Origin: Ischnura elegans
Lineage: Eukaryota; Arthropoda; Insecta; Odonata; Coenagrionidae
Direction: 5' to 3'
Length of the DNA: 64,000 nucleotides
Assembly (NCBI RefSeq): GCF_921293095.1
Contig: NC_060257.1
Coordinates: 89,393,449-89,457,448, forward strand
Below, piece by piece: positions 1 to 11,399 of this stretch (position 1 is its first letter; the number at the start of each line of letters is the position of its first letter). The translations under genes and the position numbers were made by a program. Below the pieces are notes generated by a model. It searched no databases, was not told the origin of the DNA, and saw only the letters and a list, made by a program, of their open reading frames with translations.

Positions 1-2524
1 GAGGAAATGCACGCTAAAACAAAGACTGTTTATTTAAAAAGAAGGACACCCAAAAAATTCTCTAGCAATTCACATATTTGTTCGATGACTTTTAAACAAC
101 AGGCTATTTTTTAGGGAGCTTGCAAAAGTGATATTGAATAGGGTAGGTATATTAAAATATCTCGTAATCAGGTTAAATTACTGTACTTTAATGTGGACTT
201 CGTCATATCCACTTGATTTTAGCAGTGAAAGATTTGTATAAATATGTTAACTCACTTAGAAATATATAACTTGAATTTTTGTAATAGCAACAGTTAGAGA
301 ATTCGTAGAATAAGCAGTGCCAAAGAAATACATAGTAAACAAACATTTTGGGAAAAATTACATCGTATTCACTATTTTGTTTAATCAAATAGGCAGACAA
401 TAGAACTTAAATACATAACTCAAAAAATTGAAGTTATTGACCAGATAATTTTAGTATATTATAAGTCGAGCAAGATTCTATAAATATATTGGATTTGTAC
501 AAATTGGAATTCAAAGTTGCTTTGTTCCAACGAGATCACGATTTAACTTTATTAAGTTTATTTTGGATACGTTTATTATGGAGAAATAAGTACGGAAGCT
601 GATTTTTAATCATAATCAGAGTCAATATTTACACAAAGATTTCCTTCTCTCTTCACATAAAAGGTTGAAATTGATACTGGAAACAAAAGGAGGCAGTCAA
701 GTGAACCTTATTTCTATATTTCACGGGTTAACTTAGCGAAAAAAAATCAATAACTGAAAACCACGACCCATCACAATGCGTTATTATCGTGACAGAATTT
801 AATCCGTATTTTCAGTGTAAATACGTTAATCTAACCTTCATTCGTAGGATTTTTAAAAAAACAATGTTTTATGAGTTTTTATGAAAAAAGTACGTGATAC
901 TTGCAAGGACTCCCTGGTCCCCCACGTGAGATTGGGTGAGAATCGGCTTGACCCCCTCGCCCCCCCTAAACGCCACATCCAATTAACCCTTTCTCCACTA
1001 ACAAAGTATATATTCGCCCGGACGGTTTTTAACACGGAAGACGAAAACCGCAAATATTCGTCTCATATTTTCCTACGCAAGCGAACGAATGCCGAAATAT
1101 CTGTTTCGTTGCCCTTTTATGCCGGTCGCCGCTACGCGAAGTCTTATCGAGACCCAACAAAGCGGGAACATAGGCCGTAACCTCGAAATCCTGGAGCAGG
1201 TACCCGGATACCTCGTCTTCTATTACCCCTTTTTGTGGTGAGGGATAGCGATCATTCAGTCAGTTTTTTAAATAAGCATTTGTTCCTTTCTGATATAAAA
1301 AATGATCTGAAAAAATATAATAGAATTCTTTGTCTTTTAAGGAGCGTTTACAATTTTAAATGAAATTTTACCATATATATTAACTTATATCTCGATCTCA
1401 ATATAAACATCAACTTAGAAATTGTTGATGCATTAAATCCGTTAATTAGGACGGTATAGCTCCGTTCTAAAGTTGACAATGCACAGAAAAAAAACCGAGG
1501 AGATATATTCGAAGTCTGCAACATACGGGAAAACAACAATTATCCATGTAGCTAATTCACAAAAACTAATCATGAGTTGACCCGGAACCAATGCCACTGC
1601 TAGGGCTATCAACCCGGAAAGGAGGAAGACAACTTCGAGTCCGAGTTTCGACTAGGAAAAGTCGAAAAAGGTTGGCGCTGAGAGAGTGTGATTATTCGTG
1701 AGACCCTTCTTAACCAATGTCCTGCAAAAATGGTCCATATAGAGGGGACGGAAGAGACCCTTGGGGCTCAGTCCAACAGTCATGCTAGGGAAACAACACC
1801 ACTATGTCGAAAGGGTTAATGGATACCCCCAAAGATGTGATATTCGTAAGAATTGGCTTGTATGATACAGAGTAAATATATAGTTAACAGACGAAAGTGG
1901 TATATTTTGCTTGAATGTTGAAAAAATGAGGAAATAAATCCTTTCAGGAAATGAGGAAGGTGGAGTAGTAAACAAACGAAGCATTACATCAACGTCCGAA
2001 AAATATGGCTCCGTTGTGCCTACAGGTCAAGGGGAAAGTGAAGGGGCTATCAATTTGTGATGAGAGGAACTTGGAGAATAATATTATAATTATATTCGGT
2101 TTTCTTATTTTCAACCTGTCTAAAGGCGTTAGTATCGAGTACAGACACTTAAAGGAAAAGCGTGAAAACTCCATCTGCGAAAAAATTATGAAATTGAAAG
2201 TATGAAATGCTAAATATTGAATTAATATATTATAATTTTGCAAACGTTTCCACTTCAGTGGTGAAGTTATGAATATAAAATAATAAAAAGCACGGTCTTA
2301 TCCTTCAGCTCATGACATAAATGATTAGCTTCATTCACTGAATCGAATCACGTACTAGCTTTCTGTACGCGAGACTATTTCTACACTTTATCGGCTCCTT
2401 TGCTTATTTATGCTTCATGTGACTTTTTTCCGACGCCCTTTGAAGGTTTAGTTAAATTAGCGCCAACGAGAGTGAGCCATATATCCCGATGTCAACTGCT
2501 AACTCAGCATAATATCCAGCCAGC
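1..2524. other. No recognised gene; AT-rich DNA with a GC-richer patch
   Basis: I see no domain, splice-bounded exon, RNA gene or complete transposon here. A GC-richer patch at about 890-1260 stays open for 99 codons on the plus strand, but it has no recognisable motif and no paralogue elsewhere in the window. Confidence 0.5.
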
Positions 2525-2626
2525 ATTGTGCGAAAAATCCACGGAGAAAAAAATCATTCGCCAGGATTCGAAGGATTTCCCGGATCCCGCCGAATGATTG
2601 TTTTTCTCAGTGGATTCTAGCACAAT
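2525..2626. repeat. 102-bp imperfect hairpin (fold-back repeat)
   Basis: Two 36-nt arms (2525-2560 and 2591-2626) are imperfect inverted repeats of each other, both running from ATTGTGC to AATCATTCG when read from the outside, with compensating one-base indels. The 30-nt loop holds a second small palindrome around GGATTCGAA. It could be a small MITE or, if transcribed, a long stem-loop RNA. No target duplication was found. Confidence 0.6.
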
Positions 2627-3127
2627 TTGTGCATTGTGGGTGACTCTCGTAAAGTTACCACCGTGGCTAGTCCCGGTATACTTAAAAAAAAGAAGCACTT
2701 ATCCAGCCAGCAAACTGAAAAGGTGTTTGGCAGGGTTGGCGTATCACAAGCGTGTAAGCTACCTTCCATAAATTTTTACGAAACACAATAGTAATGGAAG
2801 AGGAGTTTGGTCCGTGATTTCATATGAAACTATCGTTGAACATGTAATTTACTGCGTTCCTTGGGTCCTAACTTTCCTTCTTCGCAAGATTTATGACTCA
2901 CTGACACTATAAAATTAATCTGAATTTATTCAATGGCGGTATACAAAGAACTCTAATCAATTTTGTCATGTGGCAATGTTCCCACAAATATTCCAGTAAT
3001 TTTCCTGGGCAATGATTAGTACTTCCCGATTCCCAAAGAAATTGTTCGAATGATAGAGCTTTACATTATTGTATCAGCCTTAAACTAAGGAGCCCCTTTT
3101 CATTTTTTCCATAAAAACCAGCATAAA
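2627..3127. other. No recognised feature
   Basis: Nothing supported: no open frame with a motif and no repeat shared with the rest of the window. Confidence 0.5.
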
Positions 3128-3573
3128 CTAATATTTCAGTTTTCTACGGGCAAATAATGATTGAAAAGCTAATTTTAATCGAACAGAATCACTTCTACTA
3201 TGTATTTTTCCTATGGTATGATGTTCTCCGTTTTCGCTTCGAAATATATCCATTGTCAATTGCTCAAGCATTCCAAGTCTAACGCGCAGCCTCCGAATCT
3301 GTAGCGGTTCCCAACCTAATTCGTTTAACATCTGTGTAACACTTTCTGTACGCCCGAAGCGGGTTTATTACGAATCGTGCAGGTTTACTTTGTATTTTAT
3401 TAATTTCACGAATTAAGTCTTTCTGCACCGGATCCCATACGCTCGCTGCATATTCAAGGTGTGGCCTGGCGAGTGCGAAATAGCACCTCACTTTTATTTT
3501 CTCATCTTAAAATCCATCCACTAAACGCTTGACGAATCCAGATTCTTCAGGGCTCTGACAAAAGTATTACTTA

Positions 3574-3802
3574 AGGCCTGTTTACACGGTACATTAACCC
3601 GTTCGGATCTAAATGTATGAACACAAGAATAAACGCCAAAATTCACCGTGTAACCACACAACTTGTGCGAATGCATGCACAAAAAATAGAACCTGTTCTG
3701 ATTTGGTTCGTGCATTCATACGTGTTCCGTTCCGATCCAGAAAAAGCATTCATGGAATCAGACATTAACTCGCACGTGTTAATGCGTCGTGTAAACAAGC
3801 CA
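3574..3802. mobile_element. PIF/Harbinger-like MITE, 229 bp, inside the LINE
   Basis: The ends are imperfect terminal inverted repeats: the left reads GGCCTGTTTACACGG and the right, reverse-complemented, GGCTTGTTTACACGA, with matching CATTAAC blocks further in. The element is flanked by TTA on both sides (3571-3573 and 3803-3805). A 3-bp TWA target duplication with a GG-starting end is characteristic of PIF/Harbinger elements. It has no coding capacity. It interrupts the thumb region of the minus-strand LINE, so it is younger than that insertion. Confidence 0.7.
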
Positions 3803-3859
3803 TTATATGCGTACCCCAAGATAGGGTCGAGGTTATGGTAACTCCTAGATACCTTATTT

Positions 3860-4275
3860 CATCCGTCGCCATGATGTTAAAAACATCCACAGAAAATACA
3901 TGGAGATAGTAGGGCGACCCGAGCAAAAAATTCACCGTCGTGCATTTGATTAGATTAAGTTCGAGTCCCCACACTTGGCTCCACACATGGAGGTTGTATA
4001 AATTCGTTGATGGAATTTTAAAGCCAGAGTAATCACTAATATGGCGGGAGGGATGGCAACGTCGCTACGTTGTCATCTTCACTTCCTCTGTAGCCTTTAT
4101 GTTAATACCGTCCACAGCATTAGCATGGTAATAGTTGGACGAACTCTGCAAAAAATGCTCCGACATGAATTTGCTAAAATTAAGTTCGAGTCCCCACTCT
4201 TGGCTTCACTAATGAACGTATTATAGAATTTCATTGTCAGAGTGATCACTAATTTCGCGATAGATGACGGCGTCG
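3860..4275. repeat. Diverged tandem duplication within the LINE
   Basis: Two segments of roughly 200 bp (about 3860-4060 and 4065-4275) share the same order of blocks, most clearly AAGTTCGAGTCCCCAC followed by CTTGGCT and then an AGAGTGATCACTAAT-like block. The duplicated piece corresponds to the reverse-transcriptase region just after the catalytic core. Confidence 0.6.
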
Positions 4276-4740
4276 TTAGCAAATAAGCATATTTTACTGC
4301 TAATTTTAGGGCATATGTCATTTATGTATATGCCTAATGAACAAAACGGGGCCTATTACGCTTCCTTGTGGGGCACCTTATGTCACTTCAACTACATCAG
4401 AGCTAATTCCGTATTGAACTACTTGTTACTTACGACTACTCACAAAGTCGCGTATCCAGTTTACCACTATTTCATCTAATCCGCATGACTGTAAATAGTA
4501 TATGAGTTAAATGTGAGGTACTGTTTCAAATGCTTTCTTAAAATCTATGAATAAAGTGCAATCATGTCTTTTCGATTCGACAGATTGAGGGACATCGTGA
4601 AGAAAGAGCGCGAGCTGTGTTTCCGGAAGCCGTGTATACAGGAAACATTCTCTCGGTAATAAGGTAAAACGATAGATTAAATCGAAATCCCTCCGTGAAG
4701 AGATTCAGGGCAAATTTTTGGCAGGTGGATCCTCAAGTTT

Positions 4741-5045
4741 ATTGAAGCCTCCTGAATCATCTAGTTATGACAATTATAATATTTCAAACAAACATATTAT
4801 TTTCGCTTCATATGTTTTCTTATGACGTATACCTCTGCCTGTCCTTCCCGTATTTCATTTATAGTTAAAGGGTTCCTAGAGCCCGTCCATATTACTATAG
4901 TATTACTTACATTAAACTAAGTCATCAACAATGTATTCACAACAGCGTATCAGCATTCCACGCCAACTTGAACAGCTTGTAAAAACTGTAACAACAGTCA
5001 TATGAAGCCTAAATAAGGTTTTAAAAAGGATTACTGATACCCGTA
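4741..5045. other. No recognised feature
   Basis: AT-rich spacer between the LINE relic and the mariner element; nothing supported. Confidence 0.5.
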
Positions 5046-5047
5046 TA

Positions 5048-6381
5048 CGAGGGTAGTTTGAAAAGTTCAATTCAAAGCACGTCAATTCTCGGGGAAAAGA
5101 ACTGTGTCGGTGACGTTACTTTTTTGTTGTTCCCGCATAATGATTTGCGAAGATGGAAAAAATCGAGATTCGAGCAGTGATTAAGTACTTCGTAAAAATA
5201 GGTATGAAACGAAAGGACATTCATGACGATTTCCAGAATACACTAGGGGACTCTGCTCCTTCATAGTCAACTGTTGCCAAGAGGACAAAAGAATTTAAAT
5301 TTGGTCGGGTTAGCTTAGATGATGGTCCGCGCAAAAGTAGGCCAAGAAGTATCACTACTCCAGGAATCATTGCAAAAGTGCACAAAATGATAATGGAGGA
5401 TCGCCGATTGAAAGTGTGTGAAATTGCTCTTGCTTGCCAGATGTCATATAAAAGGGCATTTTCTATTTTAACGGAAAAATTAGAAATGAAAAAATTATCT
5501 GCAAGATGACTGCCACGTATCTTTTCTTCTTCTTTTTTCTTATAGTTGTAAACGGCTGGTGTCCTAACACCCCCTGCCACACGCCTTTTAGGCGGCTCGC
5601 GGGGTATTATGTAGATGTAGACTCTTGACGCTGGATCAAAAACGCATGAGAATGGACAAATCGCAACAATGCTTGACCTGTTTTAGGGAAAACGAATAAG
5701 TTTTTTTACACCAGTTTGTGACCAAAGATGAAACTTGGGTCCATTACTATTCCCCAGAGACAAAAACCCAGCCAAAGCTGTGGAAAAATGATGATTATCC
5801 ACCACCAAATGAATTAAAGACAATTATTATGACTGGAGAGGTCATGGCGTCAGTGTTCTGGGATGTGAATGGGATTCTGTTTATAGATTATCTCCCCACT
5901 AGGCAAACAATTACTAGAGGATACTATGCTAATCTCTTGGACTAATTGCAACAAAATATACACGGAAAAAGGCCAGGTTTAGCAAGGAAGAAAGTCATCT
6001 TTCATCAATACAATGCGCGCCTGCACATATGTACTGTCGCCATGGCAAAATAACACGAACTATGGAATTAATTGTTACCACTTCCGCTTTATTCACCTGA
6101 TGTGCCTCCGTCAGACTTCCATCTCTTCCCAAAACTGAAATTTTTTGATAGTGGACGTGGTAGATAAAATGATTTACTTCAAATGAAGAACTGATAGCCG
6201 TAGTTGACAACTATTTTGCAGGCCTAGAGAAATCTCATTTTCTGGATGGGATCAAGGCACTAGAATATCGTTGGACCAAATGTAGTAATCTACAAGGAGA
6301 CTATAATGAAACATATAATAAGTTTCAGTGATGTAAGAACATTTTTAAATTCCATTTCGAGAACTTTTCAAACCACCCTCG
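5048..6381 (+). mobile_element. Mariner transposon, inactivated
   Basis: The ends are inverted repeats beginning CGAGGGTRGTTTGAAAAG and the element is flanked by TA dinucleotides (5046-5047, 6382-6383), the target of Tc1/mariner elements. The plus strand encodes a mariner transposase in pieces: an N-terminal helix-turn-helix part from an ATG at 5151 (FGRVSLDDGPRKSRPR linker visible), then the catalytic domain with VTKDETWVHYY (first Asp), HQYNARLH where active relatives have HQDNA (second catalytic Asp replaced by Tyr), and YSPDVPPSDFHLFP (third Asp). Several stops interrupt the frame and a LINE 3' fragment is inserted at about 5518-5629. Without that insert the length, about 1.2 kb, is normal for mariner. 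The element is dead. Confidence 0.9.
5518..5629 (+). mobile_element. 5'-truncated CR1-like LINE 3' end inside mariner
   Basis: This segment contains the conserved 3' terminus of the CR1-like LINE family of this window: CCCCCTGCCACACGCC, a GGCGGCTCGC block and the tail TATTATGTAGATGTAGA. Related ends occur at 23495 and 42614 (minus), 31379 (minus) and 33936 (plus). It interrupts the mariner transposase frame between LSAR and LTLDQKRMR. Confidence 0.75.
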
Positions 6382-6489
6382 TATATAATCGGTTATAAAC
6401 TAGGACTCAACTACAGCTGTCAGCTCCGAGTTCTCAACGCGACTCAAGTTAACAGAAGAATAACCAGACAGAAAACCTTTGGCAGTACA

Positions 6490-6650
6490 AGACTTCGGAG
6501 CCTCTGATGACCTCAGTTATACTCCCAGAACATTTCCGTAACAACTGCGCACAGTATTGACGTACTCGGCGACGGAGCCACGTAGTAGTAAGAGACAAAC
6601 GGTGAGTCCAAATGTGAGTCTAAGAATAGGAAAACCCTCGCTACGGAGCC
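6490..6650 (-). repeat. Dispersed repeat, inverted copy of 29240-29350
   Basis: Read on the minus strand it follows the same block order as 29240-29350 on the plus strand: a TCAYYGTTTRTSTC block, then ACGTRGC, then GGCCGAGTGTGT-like and TGTGCGCRG blocks and a shared end near TCTGGGA. A TGGCCGAGTG string in the 29.3-kb copy resembles a tRNA A-box, so a short tRNA-derived repeat is possible. Confidence 0.45.
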
Positions 6651-6930
6651 CGAAAGAAAACACAGCGACGGCCCAACGTGAGTGTGGACGTGGGTTACCT
6701 CAGTACATTCCATCGGCTAATCTTAATTCTGATTGGGCTTATGCTAATGGAGTATGACTCCAGATTCGGTGGCTAGGTCGCGTCCACCTCCGTCCTCGTC
6801 GGCTCTTGGTTGCTTACGATTGAGGGATGCAGGTCGCTCTATGTGCCAACCTCACAGGTTTTCACCGACCCGGCCCCATCAGTTAAGTGGGACTACTGTG
6901 TGCCTACATACTTTGGTAAAACGATGGTAC
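6640..6930 (+). mobile_element. SINE-like repeat, copy 1 of 3
   Basis: It shares block order with copies at 12075-12340 and 33950-34200: an ACGGCCCAACGTG-like block, CTCAGTRCATT, a GACTCCAG-like stretch, YGTCGGC, then a CACCGAC-CGRCC block, RAGTGG and a common end near YYGTAAAACGAT. In this copy the presumed tRNA-like T-arm is degraded. No open frame of note. Confidence 0.5.
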
Positions 6931-7322
6931 TTACATTCTACGTATGAGGGAAGAATGGAAAACTTTACGAGAAGTAATCGCGCCAAATGAATCCTAAAGT
7001 AAACCACCTCTAACATTTTCTGTGCAATGTATAGGGCCATCTTACGATTATTCGCGAGTGTATTGGAAATTTTGTGGCTTCGCTACGTATATGACGGCGA
7101 TGATAGAAATTCCTATTATCAATAAAAATCGTAAATTACTCTCACTGTAGCGTTCATTTTATTAAAAATATATTAATATTTGATGTTAGTTGTTATATCT
7201 ATTTTTCGAAATTGAATTCAAAATGGTGTAGCTTATCTATACATATGACGACGTTGATATGAATACCTATTCTATTCTTCAATCGCTGATTGATAATAAT
7301 CGTGAAATATTTCAAATTCGTG
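6931..7322. other. No recognised feature
   Basis: AT-rich sequence with no supported gene or repeat. Confidence 0.5.
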
Positions 7323-7695
7323 TCGTTATGGCGTGTTGTGAGACGTTTACAGCGGCAGAGAAGTCAAGAGTGGAAGCATTCGAAATGTGGTGCTACCGGA
7401 GAATGATAAAGATAAAGTTGATGAAGCGAATAGGTGCTATAGACGAATGATGAATATGGAATGGATCGACTGAGTAAGTATAATAAGGAAGTGCCAAGAA
7501 AAGTGCGAGAAAAGGGATATATTCTAAAGTCCTTAGGATAAGACGGGAAACTTGAGTTGGCAATAATGTGAACCATGATAATCTGATGAAAACAATCTTA
7601 GAAGGACAATTGGAAGGAAAGTAGGGCAAGGAAAGTCCCCGAATGTGACATTTTGCATAACGGAATAATGCTTTCACATAAAGAATTATTTCCAT
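7323..7695 (+). pseudogene. RTE-like LINE 3' fragment
   Basis: The plus strand encodes the C-terminal part of an RTE-type endonuclease-reverse transcriptase: RVEAFEMWCYRRMIKIK followed, after frameshifts, by a region resembling EVPRKVREKR and a GKSPNVTFC end. The EAFEMW-RRM block is a hallmark of this family and recurs here at 14.9, 35.7 and 45.8 kb. Stops and frame changes show it is a dead fragment; the endonuclease and catalytic core are missing. Confidence 0.75.
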
Positions 7696-8047
7696 TGAAA
7701 TAGAGAAAATTAAAATATCTTTATCGTTAAAAAATCATTTTTTATAGTCTGTCATGGAACTTTGTTAAAAAAGGTGGATTTCTGAAAAATATATGAATTT
7801 CTAGAGATTGCATTTAATATTCTGTCAATATTCGTGGGCCTTTAAGAATGAAGGCACAAGCATTCTTCTACTTGACAATACGAAGTGTGAATGCCTCGTC
7901 ATCCGACCAATAAAAATCATTATCAGCCCGTTGCGTGCGAGAGGTGAGTATGTCGTGTGTGAATCTCCACATCCGCCTTCAAAAATAATTCAGCGTACTA
8001 TCTCTGGCTTTAAGCTTATCTATTTAATGTCTACAACCAGGCCTACA
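7696..8047. other. No recognised feature
   Basis: Spacer between the RTE fragment and the LINE ORF1 relic; nothing supported. Confidence 0.4.
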
Positions 8048-8577
8048 ACATCTTTCTGGCATTAGTTCGTGTGCAAAGTGTAACACATCTACACGGAATA
8101 CAACTTCCATCCATAGCGATACCTGCCGTAAAACCCTCCATGGATTTTCTCCACAGGAGTCGCTGACATCGAAGGGATTGAATCAAGAGGACAATCCTGG
8201 AAATGAGTGGACTGCCAAAATTTACGAAAGACATCCCGGATGGACAGGAGTAAATCGGAAGGTAAATTCCGTCAGGAAATATTTTATTTGTTCGTAGAGG
8301 TTATAAAATAACTGAAGATGACGGATCAAAAAAACTAGGGAACATTATTCATAAGCCATACGATAAATTGGAAGACAGGGGAAAGTTAATTGAATCGCAG
8401 GGTAGAACATAAGAAAAATTTTTAGATCAAATATCCAAACTGCAAAGTGAAAAAGTGGTGCTTAAGATGCAACTTTCTGACGCACTAAACCGTTCTGACG
8501 ACCTTGAGAAACGCATGTCAGATATTAACACGGAAATTCTTGGTATCCCCAGCCAATGTGTAAAAATATGGAAGTAG
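8048..8577 (+). pseudogene. LINE ORF1 relic with PHD-like finger and coiled coil
   Basis: Read on the plus strand with one frame change near 8280 and one internal stop near 8410, this gives a Cys/His cluster (SSCAKCNTSTRNTTSIHSD, then TCRKTLHGF) that resembles the PHD finger in ORF1 of CR1-like LINEs. A polar stretch follows, then a heptad-rich coiled coil (LDQISKLQSEKVVLKMQLSD, LNRSDDLEKRMSDIN) ending at TAG 8575-8577. PHD plus coiled coil is known for ORF1 proteins of CR1-like elements, which bind the element RNA. The identity as ORF1 is inference from this architecture; a decayed host gene is the alternative. No ORF2 follows directly. Confidence 0.5.
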
Positions 8578-9269
8578 TAGTGAATAAAGATTGCGCTGCA
8601 TAAGATGTACAAATAAATAATAGCCAAACTGTCTACAACTACCCGGTTAAGAGGAAATCTAGTTAGAAAAAGGAAATCTAGGAGGAATTCAACTCCGACT
8701 TCCGAATCAGCACGTAAATGATAACCTGTTAGCTAAGTGTCAAGTAAAAATATTTTTCTTTCTATTCGACTCTTGACCTTGTAATCCGTGCCTCGTAGTG
8801 ATGTACAATCGTTTTCAATACTATGTAGACATCCACGTGTCCCAATTTAGTGAGTTAAAATAATTTCCATACCCTAGGGCTATACAATGATTTCAACTAC
8901 GAATGTATTGAAGGTTAGTTATTGAGTATAGTCGATATTATAAGTTGGGATTTTATTCAACGGATATTTGACAGTAATTAGCCGCAAGGAAATTAAGATA
9001 CAACCACTGCCACTTCCCCTACTTATTTCATCTCAGTGATTTAATCTGTCCATCCATAAGAAATGTGTAAGGTAGATAGAGCCATTATTTTTATAAATGC
9101 AGTATTGACTCTTGTATACTCTATTATTTTGTAAAATGAAAAAGAGAATAATTAATTCGAATTTAAACCCTCCCACATTTCACCACAACAACCGCACATG
9201 TAATGAACCTACTAAGCTATGCAGCCACAACTTCGTAAGACAGTAAAGGTAAGTCACGTATGAATATGA
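8578..9269. other. No recognised feature
   Basis: AT-rich sequence, no supported features. Confidence 0.5.
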
Positions 9270-11300
9270 AAGGAGGATATACCATGCCGCAAAGTCAACC
9301 TTTTTCCGGGGAGATATAGTCCAGGAAATGAAGCATTTTGGCTTGCAATTTTTTCAAACTGAATCGATTTTCTTGAAATTTTCACAATAAGTAGGGAATA
9401 TAGCAAGAATCAAAATCTATATCATGCCAACGGGCGCTTTTACCCTTGGGGTGGTTTCCACCCCATCTCGGGGGTGGATAATTTTAACTATATTTGAACA
9501 CAGGAATCGATAGAAAAATAAATTGTAAGAATAAAAAGTTCTATCCATTTTTTCCGTAAAATTAATATTTTTCGAGTTATTTGCGATTGAAAGTAACATT
9601 TTTTTGACGAAAAAATCAACGATTTTAATCGATTATAGGCAAATAACTTAAGAAGTATTAATTTTATTAGGAAAATGTGAGTTACAAAACTGTGGTTTGT
9701 AAAAAATTAAATAAAAATCTTATTTTATATTTCCTATATGACCAATTCGCACCGAGGAACAACTTGTTGATGGTTATCTATTGTTTGTCATTCGCTAAAT
9801 TTGTAAGATTCAATACCAAATAGCGGGAAAAATGTATTTTTCGAGGAAAAATTATGTAATCTGTTTAAAAGTATTTTTTTTAAACTTTCTTATAATGAGA
9901 AAAAAAAATTTTATCATGAAATTTGAGCGAATTATGATTAAAAATAAGATCAGTCCCTACTTTTTTCTACGAAAAAATCAGTGAAAACAATTCCTTATTA
10001 CCACACTAGCCAAAATTGATCAATGCCCTTCATAATTTCTCTTTAGTTAAGTATTGTTAATTGATCCTAGAAGTTTTTTTTTGATTTACAATTCTAAATT
10101 TTGAAAAAATTGGAGGAAAAAGTGAAAAGTCATTTTCTACAATTTCGTAAAAATGCTCTTTTTTCAAAATAACTCCAAAAAACTGGAGATATGAAAAAAA
10201 TGCAAGAGTAATAAATTGTAGCTTCTTTATTTTCAAATATTTTGGTGTTTTCATTTTCTTTACAATAAATATTTGTAGAGATATTGATAATTAAAACCTC
10301 TATTTCCATGGGAGCTCCACCTTATTTAAACCCTTAAATCCCTCCCCTTTCAAAATTAATGACTCGAAAAAAATTTAATTCACATGACCTTGTAGTCAGT
10401 AAAAACCCTACAAAATACAAATTAAATGAACTTTCTATCATAAAAAATAAAGGAGCTATGTTTGAAATACTAATTAAATTTATTTTCGAAAAATTCGAAA
10501 TCCACAATTCAGAGCATAATATTCCTCATAATCAGCATATACTTTGAGTGCTTTACGTTCGAAGCTTACGATACACCCAAATTTGCTACAAAATAAACAC
10601 ACATAACCATAAGAAGTATATATGCATACACATATGTGAGAATGTGTGCTCTCGCTCACAGTGACCTGTGAGCATGCATGTGGTGGGAAGACTGGAAGCC
10701 ATACAGTCTCCGTTTGATAGTGTTTCATGTAATGTCTACATAAATGTACATTTATTTGTTTATGTTACCATGAAGAAGTTTGTTCTGTTTATCCTATTGT
10801 TATATCTTTTCTGTGCTGTGATTAAAATCATGAGAGAAAAAAGTGAATACATAATAAAAGGAGTAAGAAAGTGAATAAGAAGATGCAATGTGATAAATAA
10901 TTTTTATTTTTAGGGTAAATATTTTTTTTTACTTAACCCCCAATAAGGGGTGATTATTATGGATTGAAACGCCTTAAAATTATTTTCCAAACAAAAAATA
11001 ATTATTTAAATAATTTAAACTGTTTACCCGTATTTAGCTTTAAAATATAATTTTTAAGTTTCAGCTTTATGGGGTAGTTTTCATCCCTAAAAAATAAGAG
11101 GCGCCCTTCGGCATAGTATGGATTTTGAAGAAGGGTGTATGATTATTCTAATCCCAAATTTTGGTGTTAATCGATTCAGTTTGAAAAAATTGCAAGGTTT
11201 TTCACTTTTATGAGCTTCATTGCCTGGACTAATATCGCCGAACAAAATATCGAATTGTTGCAAAGATATCGTACTGCCCACTAATTTCATTCCACTCCTC
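9270..11300. mobile_element. Long-inverted-repeat element, about 2 kb, non-coding
   Basis: The left flank (about 9300-9480) and the right flank (about 11060-11260) are inverted copies of one another over roughly 170 bp. Matching blocks from outside in are ATAGTCCAGG/ATTAGTCCAGG, AATGAAG, TTGCAATTTTTTCAAACTG with AATCGATT, and a GGGCGC block followed by a CCCC-GGGG patch. The interior is very AT-rich and carries further short CCCC/GGGG palindromes (near 10935), but no transposase motif. It looks like a non-autonomous DNA transposon or fold-back element. I could not fix its outer ends or a target duplication, so the boundaries are approximate. Confidence 0.6.
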
Positions 11301-11399
11301 ACAGCACGTGTTTCGATTCCTATACATTCATAATCGGGTACAAACAAATTACTATTTCCGACAGAAATATATATCTTCAAATGTTGCAATGGCGAATAC

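Larger units (their letters stand above)
3128..4740 (-). pseudogene. CR1-like non-LTR retrotransposon relic, reverse-transcriptase half
   Basis: Read on the minus strand, the region encodes decayed parts of a CR1/Jockey-type reverse transcriptase in the expected order. Around 4280-4400 the frame gives a GVPQGSVIGPVLF-like block and a degraded FADDAV active-site region. At 3765-3986 it gives the thumb motif YLGVTITSTLSW, and at 3279-3491 the C-terminal hallmark ARPHLEYAASVWDP. Frameshifts and stops break the frame repeatedly. The copy is split by a MITE at 3574-3802 and carries an internal duplication (3860-4275). It belongs to the same family as the plus-strand copy near 33.5 kb, which shares the PHLEYA-SVWDPVQK block. 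No ORF1 or 3' tail is recognisable. It cannot be active. Confidence 0.8.

Noticed and set aside
881-1180. 99-codon open frame in a GC-richer patch
   Set aside because: No motif, no splice context and no paralogue; chance opening is likely.
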